From: Fusibacter_C sp942493125
GTDB taxonomy: Bacteria; Bacillota; Clostridia; Peptostreptococcales; Acidaminobacteraceae
Assembly (NCBI GenBank): GCA_942493125.1
Contig: OW818667.1
Location: 1,240,001-1,304,000 of the forward strand
Reading direction: 5' to 3'
DNA length: 64,000 bases
Shown here: one piece after another, positions 9,523 through 17,907 of the stretch
How the letters are laid out: each line of letters begins with the position of its first letter
Numbering within the stretch: position 1 is the first letter of the stretch
Notes under the pieces: generated by a model
What the model was told of the DNA's origin: nothing
The model's input: only the letters and a program-made list of their open reading frames with translations
Database searches by the model: none
Program-made: the position numbers and the translations under genes

Positions 9523-9665
9523 AAGGGGTGCGATGTGTCAAGAGTACTTGGGGAAACCTAAGGAAAGGGGCAGTCGCCGAAATACTGAACAGTATTGGGG
9601 CACTATTTAAGAGATATTGCCTTGTCACAGGAAGATTGCCCAATTTTCCCGTGGAGCACTTTAAC
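9523..9665 (+). promoter_or_regulatory. Lysine riboswitch (L box)
   Basis: The stretch shows the conserved blocks of the L-box aptamer in order: AGGGGTGC with AGAGTACTTGGGG, then GGAAAGGGGCAGTCGCCGA, CTGAACAG...TTGGGGC, CTTGTCACAGGA, and the closing GTGGAGCACTT, whose GCAC pairs with the opening GTGC to close P1. Lysine binding should favour the terminator that follows. A competing antiterminator is visible: GCTATAT (9684-9690) can pair with ATATAGC (9697-9703), which would use up the 5' arm of the terminator. The element precedes lysC, matching its known targets in Firmicutes. Confidence 0.93.
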
Positions 9666-9698
9666 GCGTTGGGGCAAAAGGAAGCTATATGTCCTAAT

Positions 9699-9732
9699 AT
9701 AGCCACGAGCCTTTTGCTCGTGGCTATTTTTG
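9699..9732 (+). terminator. Riboswitch-controlled terminator
   Basis: ATAGCCACGAGC and GCTCGTGGCTAT form a perfect 12-base stem with a five-base loop followed by TTTTTGT. It sits between the lysine aptamer and lysC and is the expression platform. Confidence 0.92.
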
Positions 9733-9761
9733 TACCCAAAATTTGACATATGGAGGTCCAC

Positions 9762-10967
9762 ATGTATACACTTGTTCAAAAATATGGCGGTTCATCTGTT
9801 GAATCCATCGAAAAAATGCAGCTGATCGCCGACAAGATCATCCTGGAAAAAGAAAAGGGCACTCGGCTTGTGGTGGTGGTATCCGCTATGGGAAAAACGA
9901 CCAATCATCTCATCGAGATCGCCAATCAAGCGTCTAGCACACCCTCAAAAAGAGAGCTCGATTTGCTCATGTCAACTGGCGAACAAGTCTCTATCGCATT
10001 GCTTACGATGATTTTGAAGGAAAAGGGCTGTCTGGCAATCGCACTGACTGGTCTTCAAGCAGGCATCTTAACCGGAGGGCTTCATACAAAGAACAAAATT
10101 CTAGATATTGAGATAAAAAAAGTTGAGAAATACCTTCATGATGACTATGTCGTTGTCGTAGCAGGTTTTCAGGGTTACAATGAAGACGGTGACATCACCA
10201 CACTAGGCAGAGGTGGCAGTGACACAACTGCAGTCGCACTAGCAGCCAAGCTGGGCTGCACCTGTGAAATCTATACGGATGTGGATGGTATATACAGTGT
10301 GGATCCGCGCGTTTATCCTGCGGCAAAAAAATTAGAAGTCATCAGTTATGAGGAAATGAAGGAAATGGCTAGCCTTGGCGCAAAAGTCATGGAAACCAGA
10401 TCCGTGGAAATCGGGCATCGCTTTGGTGTACCAATCTATGTCGCATCTAGCACAGGCAACGCGCCTGGAACTTATATAAAGGAGTATGACGAAACTATGG
10501 AACAACGCAGTATAACAGGATTATCCATCAGCGAAAACGTGTTGATGATCACACTCAATCACGTTCCGTATACCTCAGCCAATATCGCGCACGTCTTCAC
10601 AGAACTCGCTAAAGCCGAAGTAATGGTCGACATGATCAGTCAAACGTCACCAATCAAAGGCTACGCTAACATTTCATTTACAACTTCCACAGACGATAAA
10701 GCAACTGTCGATAAAATATTGAAAGCATTACAAGCTAAATTTCCCGAAGTCGAAATACAAGAGGAATCGTCTATCTCCAAAGTATCCGTCGTCGGCATGG
10801 GCATGCGCACACAATCAGGTGTCGCCGCTAAAATCTTTGAACTATTCGCTGAAAACGGCATCGACTTCAAACAAGTTACTACATCAGAAATCAGCATTTC
10901 TTATACCATAGATTCTTCGTTTAAATTAAAAATTGTAGACGTAATCACAAAAGCGTTTGACTTATAG
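9762..10967 (+). CDS. lysC: Aspartate kinase (lysine-branch)
   Basis: Aspartokinase phosphorylates aspartate, the first step toward lysine, threonine, methionine and diaminopimelate. The amino-acid kinase domain begins at once with VQKYGGSSV and contains STGEQVSIALL and LGRGGSDTTAVALA; two ACT domains follow from about residue 265. The start at 9762 is chosen because GGAGG (9752-9756) is then 5 bases upstream; the in-frame ATG at 9750 overlaps that site. The product is 401 residues, normal for monofunctional enzymes. It heads the lysine operon behind the riboswitch, so this isozyme is probably dedicated to lysine and cell wall synthesis. The ACT domains suggest feedback control as well. Confidence 0.95.
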   Translation: MYTLVQKYGGSSVESIEKMQLIADKIILEKEKGTRLVVVVSAMGKTTNHLIEIANQASSTPSKRELDLLMSTGEQVSIALLTMILKEKGCLAIALTGLQAGILTGGLHTKNKILDIEIKKVEKYLHDDYVVVVAGFQGYNEDGDITTLGRGGSDTTAVALAAKLGCTCEIYTDVDGIYSVDPRVYPAAKKLEVISYEEMKEMASLGAKVMETRSVEIGHRFGVPIYVASSTGNAPGTYIKEYDETMEQRSITGLSISENVLMITLNHVPYTSANIAHVFTELAKAEVMVDMISQTSPIKGYANISFTTSTDDKATVDKILKALQAKFPEVEIQEESSISKVSVVGMGMRTQSGVAAKIFELFAENGIDFKQVTTSEISISYTIDSSFKLKIVDVITKAFDL

Positions 10968-10976
10968 GAGGCTAAC

Positions 10977-11789
10977 ATGATGCATTTTGAAAAATACCAC
11001 GGTACGGGAAACGACTTTATCATCTTTGAACATGAAGCGCTCAAAGGCCTTAAAACGATTAGCCCAACAGAACTTGCTCGCAAAGTATGTGACCGACATT
11101 TCGGTATTGGCGCAGATGGCATGATGATTGCAAAGCCTTCTTCGCAGGCAGACATTAAAATGGAATTCTATAACGCTGATGGTAGCCTTGCACCTATGTG
11201 TGGCAATGGCATAAGATGCTTTGCTAAATACGTCTACGACCATAAACTTGTTGATCACACCATTTTTGATGTTGAAACCCTTGCTGGCATCATGAAAGTA
11301 ACGCTGACCAATAAAGGGGATCAGGAGACTCTGGTCACTATAGATATGGGCATACCAAACTTTGAAAGCGCTTTTGGTGAGCAGACGATTGAGGTACACG
11401 GCAAAACGTTTCATTTAAATACATTGACGATGGGCACGCTACATGCGGTCATACAAGTTGAATCCATCGACGACATCGATATCTCACTTTATGGCAAAGC
11501 CCTTGAAAGCCATAGCCTCTTTCCCCAGAAAATTAACGTCAACTTCCTCGAAGTCGTCGATCGTGAACACATCAAAGTCAGTACTTTTGAACGTGGCGTT
11601 GGGAAAACGCTTTCATGTGGCACCGGCTCAGCTGCTTCAGTTGTCGTTTCCGCTTTGAAGGGTTTAACAGAAAATCGCGTGCAGGTCAAGGTACCAGGCG
11701 GAATACTCTGTATCGATATTAAAGATGAAGGTGTCCTCATGACAGGTCCAGCCACGCTGATCTGTTCAGGCAGCTACAATTACAAATAA
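10977..11789 (+). CDS. dapF: Diaminopimelate epimerase
   Basis: Converts LL- to meso-diaminopimelate, the cell wall and lysine precursor, using two cysteines. Both are visible: Cys75 in PMCGNGIRC and Cys214 in LSCGTGSAAS. The start motif KYHGTGNDF and the substrate-contact segments INVNF and FERGVG are present. One oddity: the usual GNPH motif near residue 153 reads MGTLHAV, so the Asn that contacts substrate in well-studied DapF is replaced by Thr. RBS GGAGG precedes the ATG, 9 bases after lysC. Length (270 aa) is normal. The assignment is secure from the two Cys motifs and the operon. Confidence 0.93.
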   Translation: MMHFEKYHGTGNDFIIFEHEALKGLKTISPTELARKVCDRHFGIGADGMMIAKPSSQADIKMEFYNADGSLAPMCGNGIRCFAKYVYDHKLVDHTIFDVETLAGIMKVTLTNKGDQETLVTIDMGIPNFESAFGEQTIEVHGKTFHLNTLTMGTLHAVIQVESIDDIDISLYGKALESHSLFPQKINVNFLEVVDREHIKVSTFERGVGKTLSCGTGSAASVVVSALKGLTENRVQVKVPGGILCIDIKDEGVLMTGPATLICSGSYNYK

Positions 11790-11799
11790 GGAGAACATT

Positions 11800-12690
11800 A
11801 TGGCGCATGACGTTTTATTTAGAGGATCTGGTGTTGCTTTAGTCACACCATTTGATCATAATAATCAGGTTAACTTTACAGAGCTCGAGAGGCTCATCGA
11901 ATGGCATATTGCCAACCATACAGATGCCATCATCGTGTGCGGCACAACAGGTGAAGCCTCTACCCTATCAGAATCAGAAAAAAAGGCGATTTTCACAGCA
12001 ACCGTTCAGATTGCTGACGGCAGAATCCCAGTTATTGCAGGGACGGGTTGCAATGACACGGCAGATACCATCGCAAGAAGTCAATTTGCTGAAAATGCCG
12101 GTGCAGATGGTCTGCTTATCGTGACACCTTATTACAACAAATGCACGCAAAAGGGCTTGATTGCCCATTACACTGCCATCGCAAACGCCGTGAATATACC
12201 GATCATATTATACAATGTCCCAGGAAGAACAGGCGTCAATATCGCCCCTGATACAGCGGAAGTCTTAGCTGAACATGCAAATATCGTCGGCATCAAGGAA
12301 GCGAGTGGCGACTTGTCTCAAGTGGCAAAAATAGCGCGTCAATGCCCAAAAGCATTTGCCATCTACTCCGGCAATGACGATCAGATCATTCCGACGCTGT
12401 CACTTGGTGGCATTGGGGTCATCTCCGTTTTGGCAAACATCATGCCAAAAAAAACACACGATATGGTTCAGTATTATTTGGATGGACAACATCAATCGGC
12501 ACTGGATCTTCAACTGGATCTGCTTAGCCTAATCAACAATCTGTTCATTGAAGTCAACCCAATTCCAGTAAAGGCAGCGATGCAACTGATGGGTATGGCT
12601 GTTGGTGGCCTCCGGTTACCACTCACAGATATGGAAGACTCCACAAAGCAGCGATTGGCAAACGACATGTCACAAATGGGATTATTGTAA
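11800..12690 (+). CDS. dapA: 4-hydroxy-tetrahydrodipicolinate synthase
   Basis: Condenses aspartate semialdehyde with pyruvate, the committed step of lysine synthesis. The TIM-barrel enzyme shows the Schiff-base lysine Lys166 in VGIKEASGD, the catalytic Tyr138 in LYNVPGRTG with Arg143, and the CGTTGEAST loop at residues 47-55. Length (296 aa) is typical. RBS AAGGAG lies 7 bases before the ATG, and the gap to dapF is 10 bases. It belongs to the lysine-riboswitch operon. No unusual feature is seen. Lys166, Tyr138 and the pathway context separate it from N-acetylneuraminate lyase relatives. Confidence 0.95.
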   Translation: MAHDVLFRGSGVALVTPFDHNNQVNFTELERLIEWHIANHTDAIIVCGTTGEASTLSESEKKAIFTATVQIADGRIPVIAGTGCNDTADTIARSQFAENAGADGLLIVTPYYNKCTQKGLIAHYTAIANAVNIPIILYNVPGRTGVNIAPDTAEVLAEHANIVGIKEASGDLSQVAKIARQCPKAFAIYSGNDDQIIPTLSLGGIGVISVLANIMPKKTHDMVQYYLDGQHQSALDLQLDLLSLINNLFIEVNPIPVKAAMQLMGMAVGGLRLPLTDMEDSTKQRLANDMSQMGLL

Positions 12691-12756
12691 TAAACCGGGT
12701 AAATATCAATAGGACTAAAATATTACTAGGACTAGCATACAAAATGGGAGGTTCAA

Positions 12757-13515
12757 ATGGGTGCAATTAAAACCGCCGTATATGGGGCAAACGGAAAAAT
12801 GGGCCAACTGCTCTGCAAGACCATCCTCGCTTCTGAAGATTTCGAACTGTCCTTTGGCGTGGATCGAGCACCTGACAGATTCGATTATCCCTATCCGATT
12901 TATGAAAATGCCTATGCCTATGAAGGTGAAATCGACCTGCTAATAGATTTTTCGCATACGTCCAATATCGAATCCATTTTGGATTTCTCAACTTCAAGAG
13001 GCATTCACACGGTGATTGCCACCACTGGACTTACCGATGAACATATGGCGAAAATTCGCGAAGCATCCAAAAAGATACCCATTTTATGCGCTTCAAACTT
13101 ATCGTTTGGCATCAACGTCATAACACGGCTTTTATCTCAAGTCGCTAAGTCCCTAAATGAGGGTTTCGATATTGAAATCATCGAAAAACATCACAACAAA
13201 AAAATAGACGCGCCAAGTGGCACGGCCTATCTTCTAGCAAATACCATCAATCATGCGTTGGGCGACACCATGACACTGACTTATGGCAGACATGGGTCCG
13301 ATTGTCCGAGAAAATCAAACGAAATCGGCATCCACACAGTGCGAGGTGGCAGCATTTCTGGAGAGCATACCATCCTATTTGCCGGTGAACAAGAGCTTAT
13401 AGAAATCAAACACACAGCATTATCAAAAGAACTATTTGCTCAAGATGCCCTCAAAGCTGGCAAACTGTTATTGAGCAAACCCCCTGGCTTATACACCATG
13501 CAAGATCTACTATAA
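12757..13515 (+). CDS. dapB: 4-hydroxy-tetrahydrodipicolinate reductase
   Basis: NAD(P)H-dependent reductase acting after DapA. The Rossmann motif is VYGANGKMGQL (about residues 8-18), and the catalytic region reads IIEKHHNKKIDAPSGTA, with the His-His pair and the Lys expected for DapB. TVRGGSISGEHTI is the conserved substrate loop near residue 195. Length (252 aa) is normal. RBS GGGAGG stands 6 bases before the start. A 66-base gap separates it from dapA; no second terminator or strong promoter is evident, so it is probably in the same transcript. Confidence 0.95.
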   Translation: MGAIKTAVYGANGKMGQLLCKTILASEDFELSFGVDRAPDRFDYPYPIYENAYAYEGEIDLLIDFSHTSNIESILDFSTSRGIHTVIATTGLTDEHMAKIREASKKIPILCASNLSFGINVITRLLSQVAKSLNEGFDIEIIEKHHNKKIDAPSGTAYLLANTINHALGDTMTLTYGRHGSDCPRKSNEIGIHTVRGGSISGEHTILFAGEQELIEIKHTALSKELFAQDALKAGKLLLSKPPGLYTMQDLL

Positions 13516-13531
13516 TAGAGAGGAGCACAGT

Positions 13532-14245
13532 ATGACACAAGAGAATCTAACCGATGCTTACGCCATCGCGCGTTTCATAAAAGATGCAAAGAAAGTCACA
13601 CCCGTAAAGCTCTATATCAAGGGCGATCTAGATCAAATCGATTTCACAGGGCTACAGGTCTTTGGCGAAGGGCGATCGAGAACAGTCTTTGGTGAAATGA
13701 GTCTTGTGCAACAACTCATCGAGCAGTATGCTGTCTGGATCGAGGATTACGTCCTAGAAAATGACCGTAGAAATTCTGCCATCCCCCTACTAGACCTTAC
13801 TAACATAGAAGCTAGAATCGAACCAGGCGCCATCATAAGGGATCGCGTCAGCATAGGCAAAAATGCGGTGATCATGATGGGTGCTGTCATCAATATAGGC
13901 GCAGAAATCGGCGAAGGCACCATGATTGACATGAATGCCGTGGTAGGCGCAAGAGGCACAATCGGTAAAAATGCACATATTGGTGCAGGTGCAGTCATTG
14001 CTGGCGTCCTTGAACCACCGAGCAAGACACCCGTCATCATCGAGGACGATGTACTCATCGGCGCAAATGCCGTGGTGCTTGAAGGCGTTCGCGTCGGCAA
14101 AGGCGCTGTCGTCGCAGCAGGTTCAGTCGTCACGAAAGACGTACCTCCCAACACTGTGGTTGCTGGATCACCTGCTAGAGTCATCAAAGAAAAAGACGCT
14201 CAAACGATAGAAAAAACATTGATATTAGATGATTTAAGAAAATAA
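13532..14245 (+). CDS. dapH: Tetrahydrodipicolinate N-acetyltransferase
   Basis: Transfers acetyl from acetyl-CoA to tetrahydrodipicolinate, opening the acetyl branch of the diaminopimelate pathway found in many Firmicutes. An N-terminal DapH domain (about 1-85) is followed by left-handed beta-helix hexapeptide repeats: RVSIGKNAVIMMGAVINIGA and similar units through residue 210, ending AGSPARVIKEK. Length (237 aa) matches B. subtilis-type DapH rather than the longer succinyltransferase DapD. RBS AGGAG precedes the ATG. Its presence fixes the pathway variant: acetyl, not succinyl and not the direct dehydrogenase. Confidence 0.93.
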   Translation: MTQENLTDAYAIARFIKDAKKVTPVKLYIKGDLDQIDFTGLQVFGEGRSRTVFGEMSLVQQLIEQYAVWIEDYVLENDRRNSAIPLLDLTNIEARIEPGAIIRDRVSIGKNAVIMMGAVINIGAEIGEGTMIDMNAVVGARGTIGKNAHIGAGAVIAGVLEPPSKTPVIIEDDVLIGANAVVLEGVRVGKGAVVAAGSVVTKDVPPNTVVAGSPARVIKEKDAQTIEKTLILDDLRK

Positions 14246-14257
14246 GGAAGTGGTAAT

Positions 14258-15451
14258 ATGACCTCACTCTATGAACAAGACAAAGACGTCATCCTCAATC
14301 TCTACCAAAGGTTGGATCTCACTATCGTTCGAGGCGAAGGGTCTTATCTCTATGATGACAAAGGAAACGCCTACCTTGACATGTTCAGCGGCATCGCTGT
14401 AAACAGCCTCGGACATGGCAATGAGAAAGTTAAAGCGGCAATATTCGCGCAGATGGAACGCTACATGCACTTGTCAAATTATTTCCCAAGTGAGCCTGTC
14501 GTCACACTTGCACAGCATCTAGTCGATAACAGCTTTGCCTCTAAAGTGTTTTTTACCAATTCTGGCACGGAAGCCAATGAAGCGGCCATCAAACTCGCAA
14601 GAAAATACGGCCGTTCCCGGAATGCGGATAAAATCGAACTCCTATCGTTTCAGGGTTCATTCCACGGCAGAACCATCGGTGGCATGTCGCTTACTGGACA
14701 AGCTAAATATAAAGAGAGCTTCGGTCAAACGCTCCCCTATGTAAACCACGTAATCTTTAATGACATCTCTGATCTTAATAACAAAGTGTCCGATATGACC
14801 TGTGCTTTTTTTCTCGAGATGGTCCAAGGCGAAGGCGGTATTCAAACGGTATCAGAAGCATTCATCAAGCAGCTTGTCTTTCTCGCTGAAAAGCACGATT
14901 TCTTGATAGTCGTAGACGAAATTCAAACTGGGCTAGGCCGCACTGGCGACTTATTTTCCTATCAACACGATGCGTTCACACCTCACATCGTCACTTTGGC
15001 AAAATCACTGGGTGGCGGCTTGCCTTTAGGCGCGATGCTCGTCGCACCTGCCATTGAAACAGTACTCGTTCCAGGAGATCACGGGACAACTTTTGGTGGC
15101 AATCCCGTCGCATGTGCAGCGGGCACTGCCGTCCTCGAAATTATGACTACTGAAGGTTTTCTCGATGATATTAAGGCGAAAAGCACTTATTTGATTGAAC
15201 AATTAAACTTACTGGCTTTTTCACATCAAGACACCATCTTGGATATTCGCGGACGTGGGATGATGCTCGGCGTTGAAATGGCTGGTAACTTTGCAAACGA
15301 TATTAAGACAAGTGCCCTCAAAGAAGGCCTACTGCTCAATGTCACAAGTGGCAATGTCATACGGCTTTTGCCGCCACTGACGATCAGCTATGCTGAAATC
15401 GATGCGTTCTTAGCCATTTTTGAAAAGCTGTTGAAATCTGATGTCATATAA
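14258..15451 (+). CDS. PLP aminotransferase, probable N-acetyl-L,L-diaminopimelate aminotransferase
   Basis: Class III (ornithine/acetylornithine type) PLP enzyme. It has NSGTEANEAAIKLARK (about 94-109), the VVDEIQTGLGRTG segment, and the PLP lysine in TLAKSLGGGLPLGAM (near residue 249). By sequence it is ArgD-like, but it is the last gene of the lysine operon directly after dapH. The step needed there is transamination of N-acetyl-2-amino-6-oxopimelate, so I infer that role; acetylornithine aminotransferase activity is the alternative, and some ArgD enzymes do both. No arginine genes are near. RBS AAGGAAG. The deacetylase that should act next is not in the window. Confidence 0.8.
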   Translation: MTSLYEQDKDVILNLYQRLDLTIVRGEGSYLYDDKGNAYLDMFSGIAVNSLGHGNEKVKAAIFAQMERYMHLSNYFPSEPVVTLAQHLVDNSFASKVFFTNSGTEANEAAIKLARKYGRSRNADKIELLSFQGSFHGRTIGGMSLTGQAKYKESFGQTLPYVNHVIFNDISDLNNKVSDMTCAFFLEMVQGEGGIQTVSEAFIKQLVFLAEKHDFLIVVDEIQTGLGRTGDLFSYQHDAFTPHIVTLAKSLGGGLPLGAMLVAPAIETVLVPGDHGTTFGGNPVACAAGTAVLEIMTTEGFLDDIKAKSTYLIEQLNLLAFSHQDTILDIRGRGMMLGVEMAGNFANDIKTSALKEGLLLNVTSGNVIRLLPPLTISYAEIDAFLAIFEKLLKSDVI

Positions 15452-15485
15452 TGTCGAATAATTTCATAAAAAGCCCTAATATAAA

Positions 15486-15526
15486 AATGAGATGTGCTCT
15501 GTCAAAATGACAAAGTGCATCTCATT
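15486..15526. terminator. Hairpin between convergent lysine operon and MscS gene
   Basis: AATGAGATG and CATCTCATT pair over an inner GTCA/TGAC stem. It lies between two convergent genes and could stop both transcripts; the T-runs on each side are short, so strength is uncertain. Confidence 0.55.
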
Positions 15527-15540
15527 AACTATTTCAGGAA

Positions 15541-16389
15541 TTATGTGCGTCTCATCGTTGGATAGCCAAAATCCACGTCTGGTTCTGCCTCAAATCGATC
15601 TAAAAGCGCTTCCCATATTTTTTCGTCGATTGTGCGCCTTTGCTTCGGTTTACAGATAAATCGCATTGTGAGCCTAACACCACTTTCTGTAACATCCGTA
15701 TAGATAATCGGCGTAAGATTGTGAAAATAAACCATATACTTTCTTGAAGTCCTTTTAATCTGTTGTTGCATGTCTATGGATAAATCGTCAGTCAACTGAT
15801 GCAGCACTTCATACATAATTTTTTTAGCCTTTTTCCAGTCACTTTCAAAGGGCAATAAAACGCCGATTTCATTCCAAATATAATCAAAACCTAGCGTGTA
15901 ATTGGCAAGTGGTTCAGTGAATATCTTATAGTTTGGAATGTGGATGATTCTGCCAGTACTTTGCTCAGCATGAACCCAGTTCCCGATCTCTACCACTCTA
16001 AATTTAAAGATGTTCTGATCGATGACATCCCCTTTAATCCCTGAAATCTCAATCCGATCACCAACATAAAAAGGTTGTCTGAGCATGATGTAAAGCCACC
16101 CTGCGATGTTGAGCAGTATGTCCTTAAGCGCCAATGCAAGGCCTGCAGAAAACAAACCGATCACCGTTATAAAGCTCCCACTTGTGTCAATCCAAATGAA
16201 AACAATGCCAAACAACAAAATGAGGAACGCGATGCCATTGATGGCGCGTTTCGTTTTGAAATAGATTTCTTGGCTCTCTATGCGCTTATGTAACCCTTTT
16301 AAAATCAAATTTTTTGTAATGATGACAACCGCCATTACACCCAATGTCCACAGAAGATTCTGTAACACAACCTCATTGATTTCCTTCAT
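15541..16389 (-). CDS. Small-conductance mechanosensitive channel (MscS family)
   Basis: A 282-residue protein with an N-terminal membrane segment, two further helices around 60-110, and the pore-lining third helix with SAGLALALKDILLNIAGW. The MscS beta domain follows (PFYVGDRIEISGIKGDV, about 126-142), then a C-terminal soluble domain. Such channels open on hypo-osmotic shock to release solutes. The start at 16389 is selected by AAAGGG with 8-base spacing; GTG (16398) and ATG (16395) lie too close to that site. Single gene, convergent with the lysine operon. Confidence 0.88.
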   Translation of the reverse strand: MKEINEVVLQNLLWTLGVMAVVIITKNLILKGLHKRIESQEIYFKTKRAINGIAFLILLFGIVFIWIDTSGSFITVIGLFSAGLALALKDILLNIAGWLYIMLRQPFYVGDRIEISGIKGDVIDQNIFKFRVVEIGNWVHAEQSTGRIIHIPNYKIFTEPLANYTLGFDYIWNEIGVLLPFESDWKKAKKIMYEVLHQLTDDLSIDMQQQIKRTSRKYMVYFHNLTPIIYTDVTESGVRLTMRFICKPKQRRTIDEKIWEALLDRFEAEPDVDFGYPTMRRT

Positions 16390-16563
16390 ATGCATCACCC
16401 TTTTTTATCTATACCCGCATAATTATGAAAATAGCATAATTTAAATCGAAAAATCTAACGTAATATTTCTGCGTGTATTTCACGAACAATTTTAAGATAT
16501 CTTGCAAAATATCGGGTATTAATCTAAAGACATGTTAATCCATTTATCAATTAGGAGGTTCTC

Positions 16564-17862
16564 ATGATGCATAAAAAACCGATTCTAATGATAGGGCTTT
16601 TATTTATATTACTTGCTCTCACTACTACTGGCTGCTCCCCATCCAGTGATTCAACAACACTCGAATCCCAAACGAATGACGAGATTGCTACCACTATTGA
16701 GAGTACAACAGTCGTTTCGATCATAGAAACGACTGAAGTGACCACAGCAGCGCCCACTACAGAAGCATCGATTTATGACAGTCCTTTTAAGCCACTTTCA
16801 TATGAAGTCGTTCGCGCTTATCCTAATTTATCGTTTGAACAGCCCCTCTTTTTGACGTATCAAAACGATTTGATCTATGTCGTTGAGAAGACTGGTAAAA
16901 TCAAATATTTCACAAATGATCCTACTGTATCAGAAACTACCGTATTTATCGATTTAAGCAAACGCATTGATAGTCGCGCAAATGAAAAGGGTTTGTTAGG
17001 GTTCGCCTTTCATCCAAACTATGAAGAAAACGGCCAGTTTTTTGTCTATTACACCAATAGACAAGGCAGTGTCATCGCGCGTTATACGCGTGATCCTGAA
17101 AATCCAGAGGTTGGAGATTTTGACAGCGAAGAAATCCTACTCACCTATGCGCAACCTTATGACAATCACAATGGTGGTCATATTGAATTTGGTCCAGATG
17201 GTTTTCTTTACATCGCAAGTGGCGATGGCGGTTCCGGTGGTGACCCTCAAAATAACGCACAGAACAAGGCATCTTTTTTAGGCAAGATTTTGAGAATTGA
17301 TGTCGATCAAACAAGTGGCAACAAAGCGTATGGGATACCATCTGATAACCCATTCGCCGGCAATTCTGAAGGCTTTAAAGAAGAAATCTTTGCCTATGGT
17401 CTGCGCAATCCTTGGCGCTTCAACTTTGACTTAAAGCGCGACCTTTTGATCGCAGCTGATGTCGGTCAAGATCAGACAGAAGAAATCGATTTGATCACAA
17501 ATGGTGGCAATTACGGCTGGAACATATTAGAAGGCACACAGTCATACAAATCAAATAAGGCGATAGATAAAGCCACCCTTATCGCGCCAATATGGACATA
17601 CAATCATCCAACAGGTGAGTCAATAACAGGTGGCTATACGTATTATGGCAATGATAACCCTAGCTTATTCGGTACATACCTCTATGCGGACTTTATTAGC
17701 GGCCGCATTTGGGGACTTTGGATCGATGCAGATCATGTCGCACAAAACTACGAGCTTATCAACTCTGATTTGATGGTCTCATCCTTTGGTATAGCACCTG
17801 AAAATGAAGTCATCATCATCGATTATCGCGGTGGTCTTTATAAGCTTAAAGAAATAAAGTAA
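16564..17862 (+). CDS. PQQ-type (glucose/sorbosone) sugar dehydrogenase lipoprotein
   Basis: Lipoprotein: the signal ends in TTTGC (Cys24), followed by a Ser/Thr-rich linker to about residue 70. A six-bladed beta-propeller of the soluble aldose sugar dehydrogenase family follows: GLLGFAFHPNY, the catalytic-type HNGGHIEFGPDGFLYI, GDGGSGGDPQNNAQ, YGLRNPWRF and GNYGWNILEG. Related enzymes oxidise aldoses with pyrroloquinoline quinone outside the membrane and need an electron acceptor. No PQQ synthesis gene is here. RBS AGGAGG. The family call is good, but activity and cofactor in this organism are unverified; the propeller could be used differently. Confidence 0.85.
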   Translation: MMHKKPILMIGLLFILLALTTTGCSPSSDSTTLESQTNDEIATTIESTTVVSIIETTEVTTAAPTTEASIYDSPFKPLSYEVVRAYPNLSFEQPLFLTYQNDLIYVVEKTGKIKYFTNDPTVSETTVFIDLSKRIDSRANEKGLLGFAFHPNYEENGQFFVYYTNRQGSVIARYTRDPENPEVGDFDSEEILLTYAQPYDNHNGGHIEFGPDGFLYIASGDGGSGGDPQNNAQNKASFLGKILRIDVDQTSGNKAYGIPSDNPFAGNSEGFKEEIFAYGLRNPWRFNFDLKRDLLIAADVGQDQTEEIDLITNGGNYGWNILEGTQSYKSNKAIDKATLIAPIWTYNHPTGESITGGYTYYGNDNPSLFGTYLYADFISGRIWGLWIDADHVAQNYELINSDLMVSSFGIAPENEVIIIDYRGGLYKLKEIK

Positions 17863-17907
17863 AGTTAAGTAAAATCTAAACGCGTTTAAGCAATTTTGTG
17901 ATTTCGA

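Noticed and set aside
13747..14187. Antisense frame of 146 codons opposite dapH
   Set aside because: It is a shadow of the repeated hexapeptide codons of dapH; repetitive Thr/Pro/Met composition and no ribosome binding site.
17877..17888. Palindrome TAAACGCGTTTA after the sugar dehydrogenase gene
   Set aside because: No loop and no T-run, so it cannot be a terminator; short enough to be chance.
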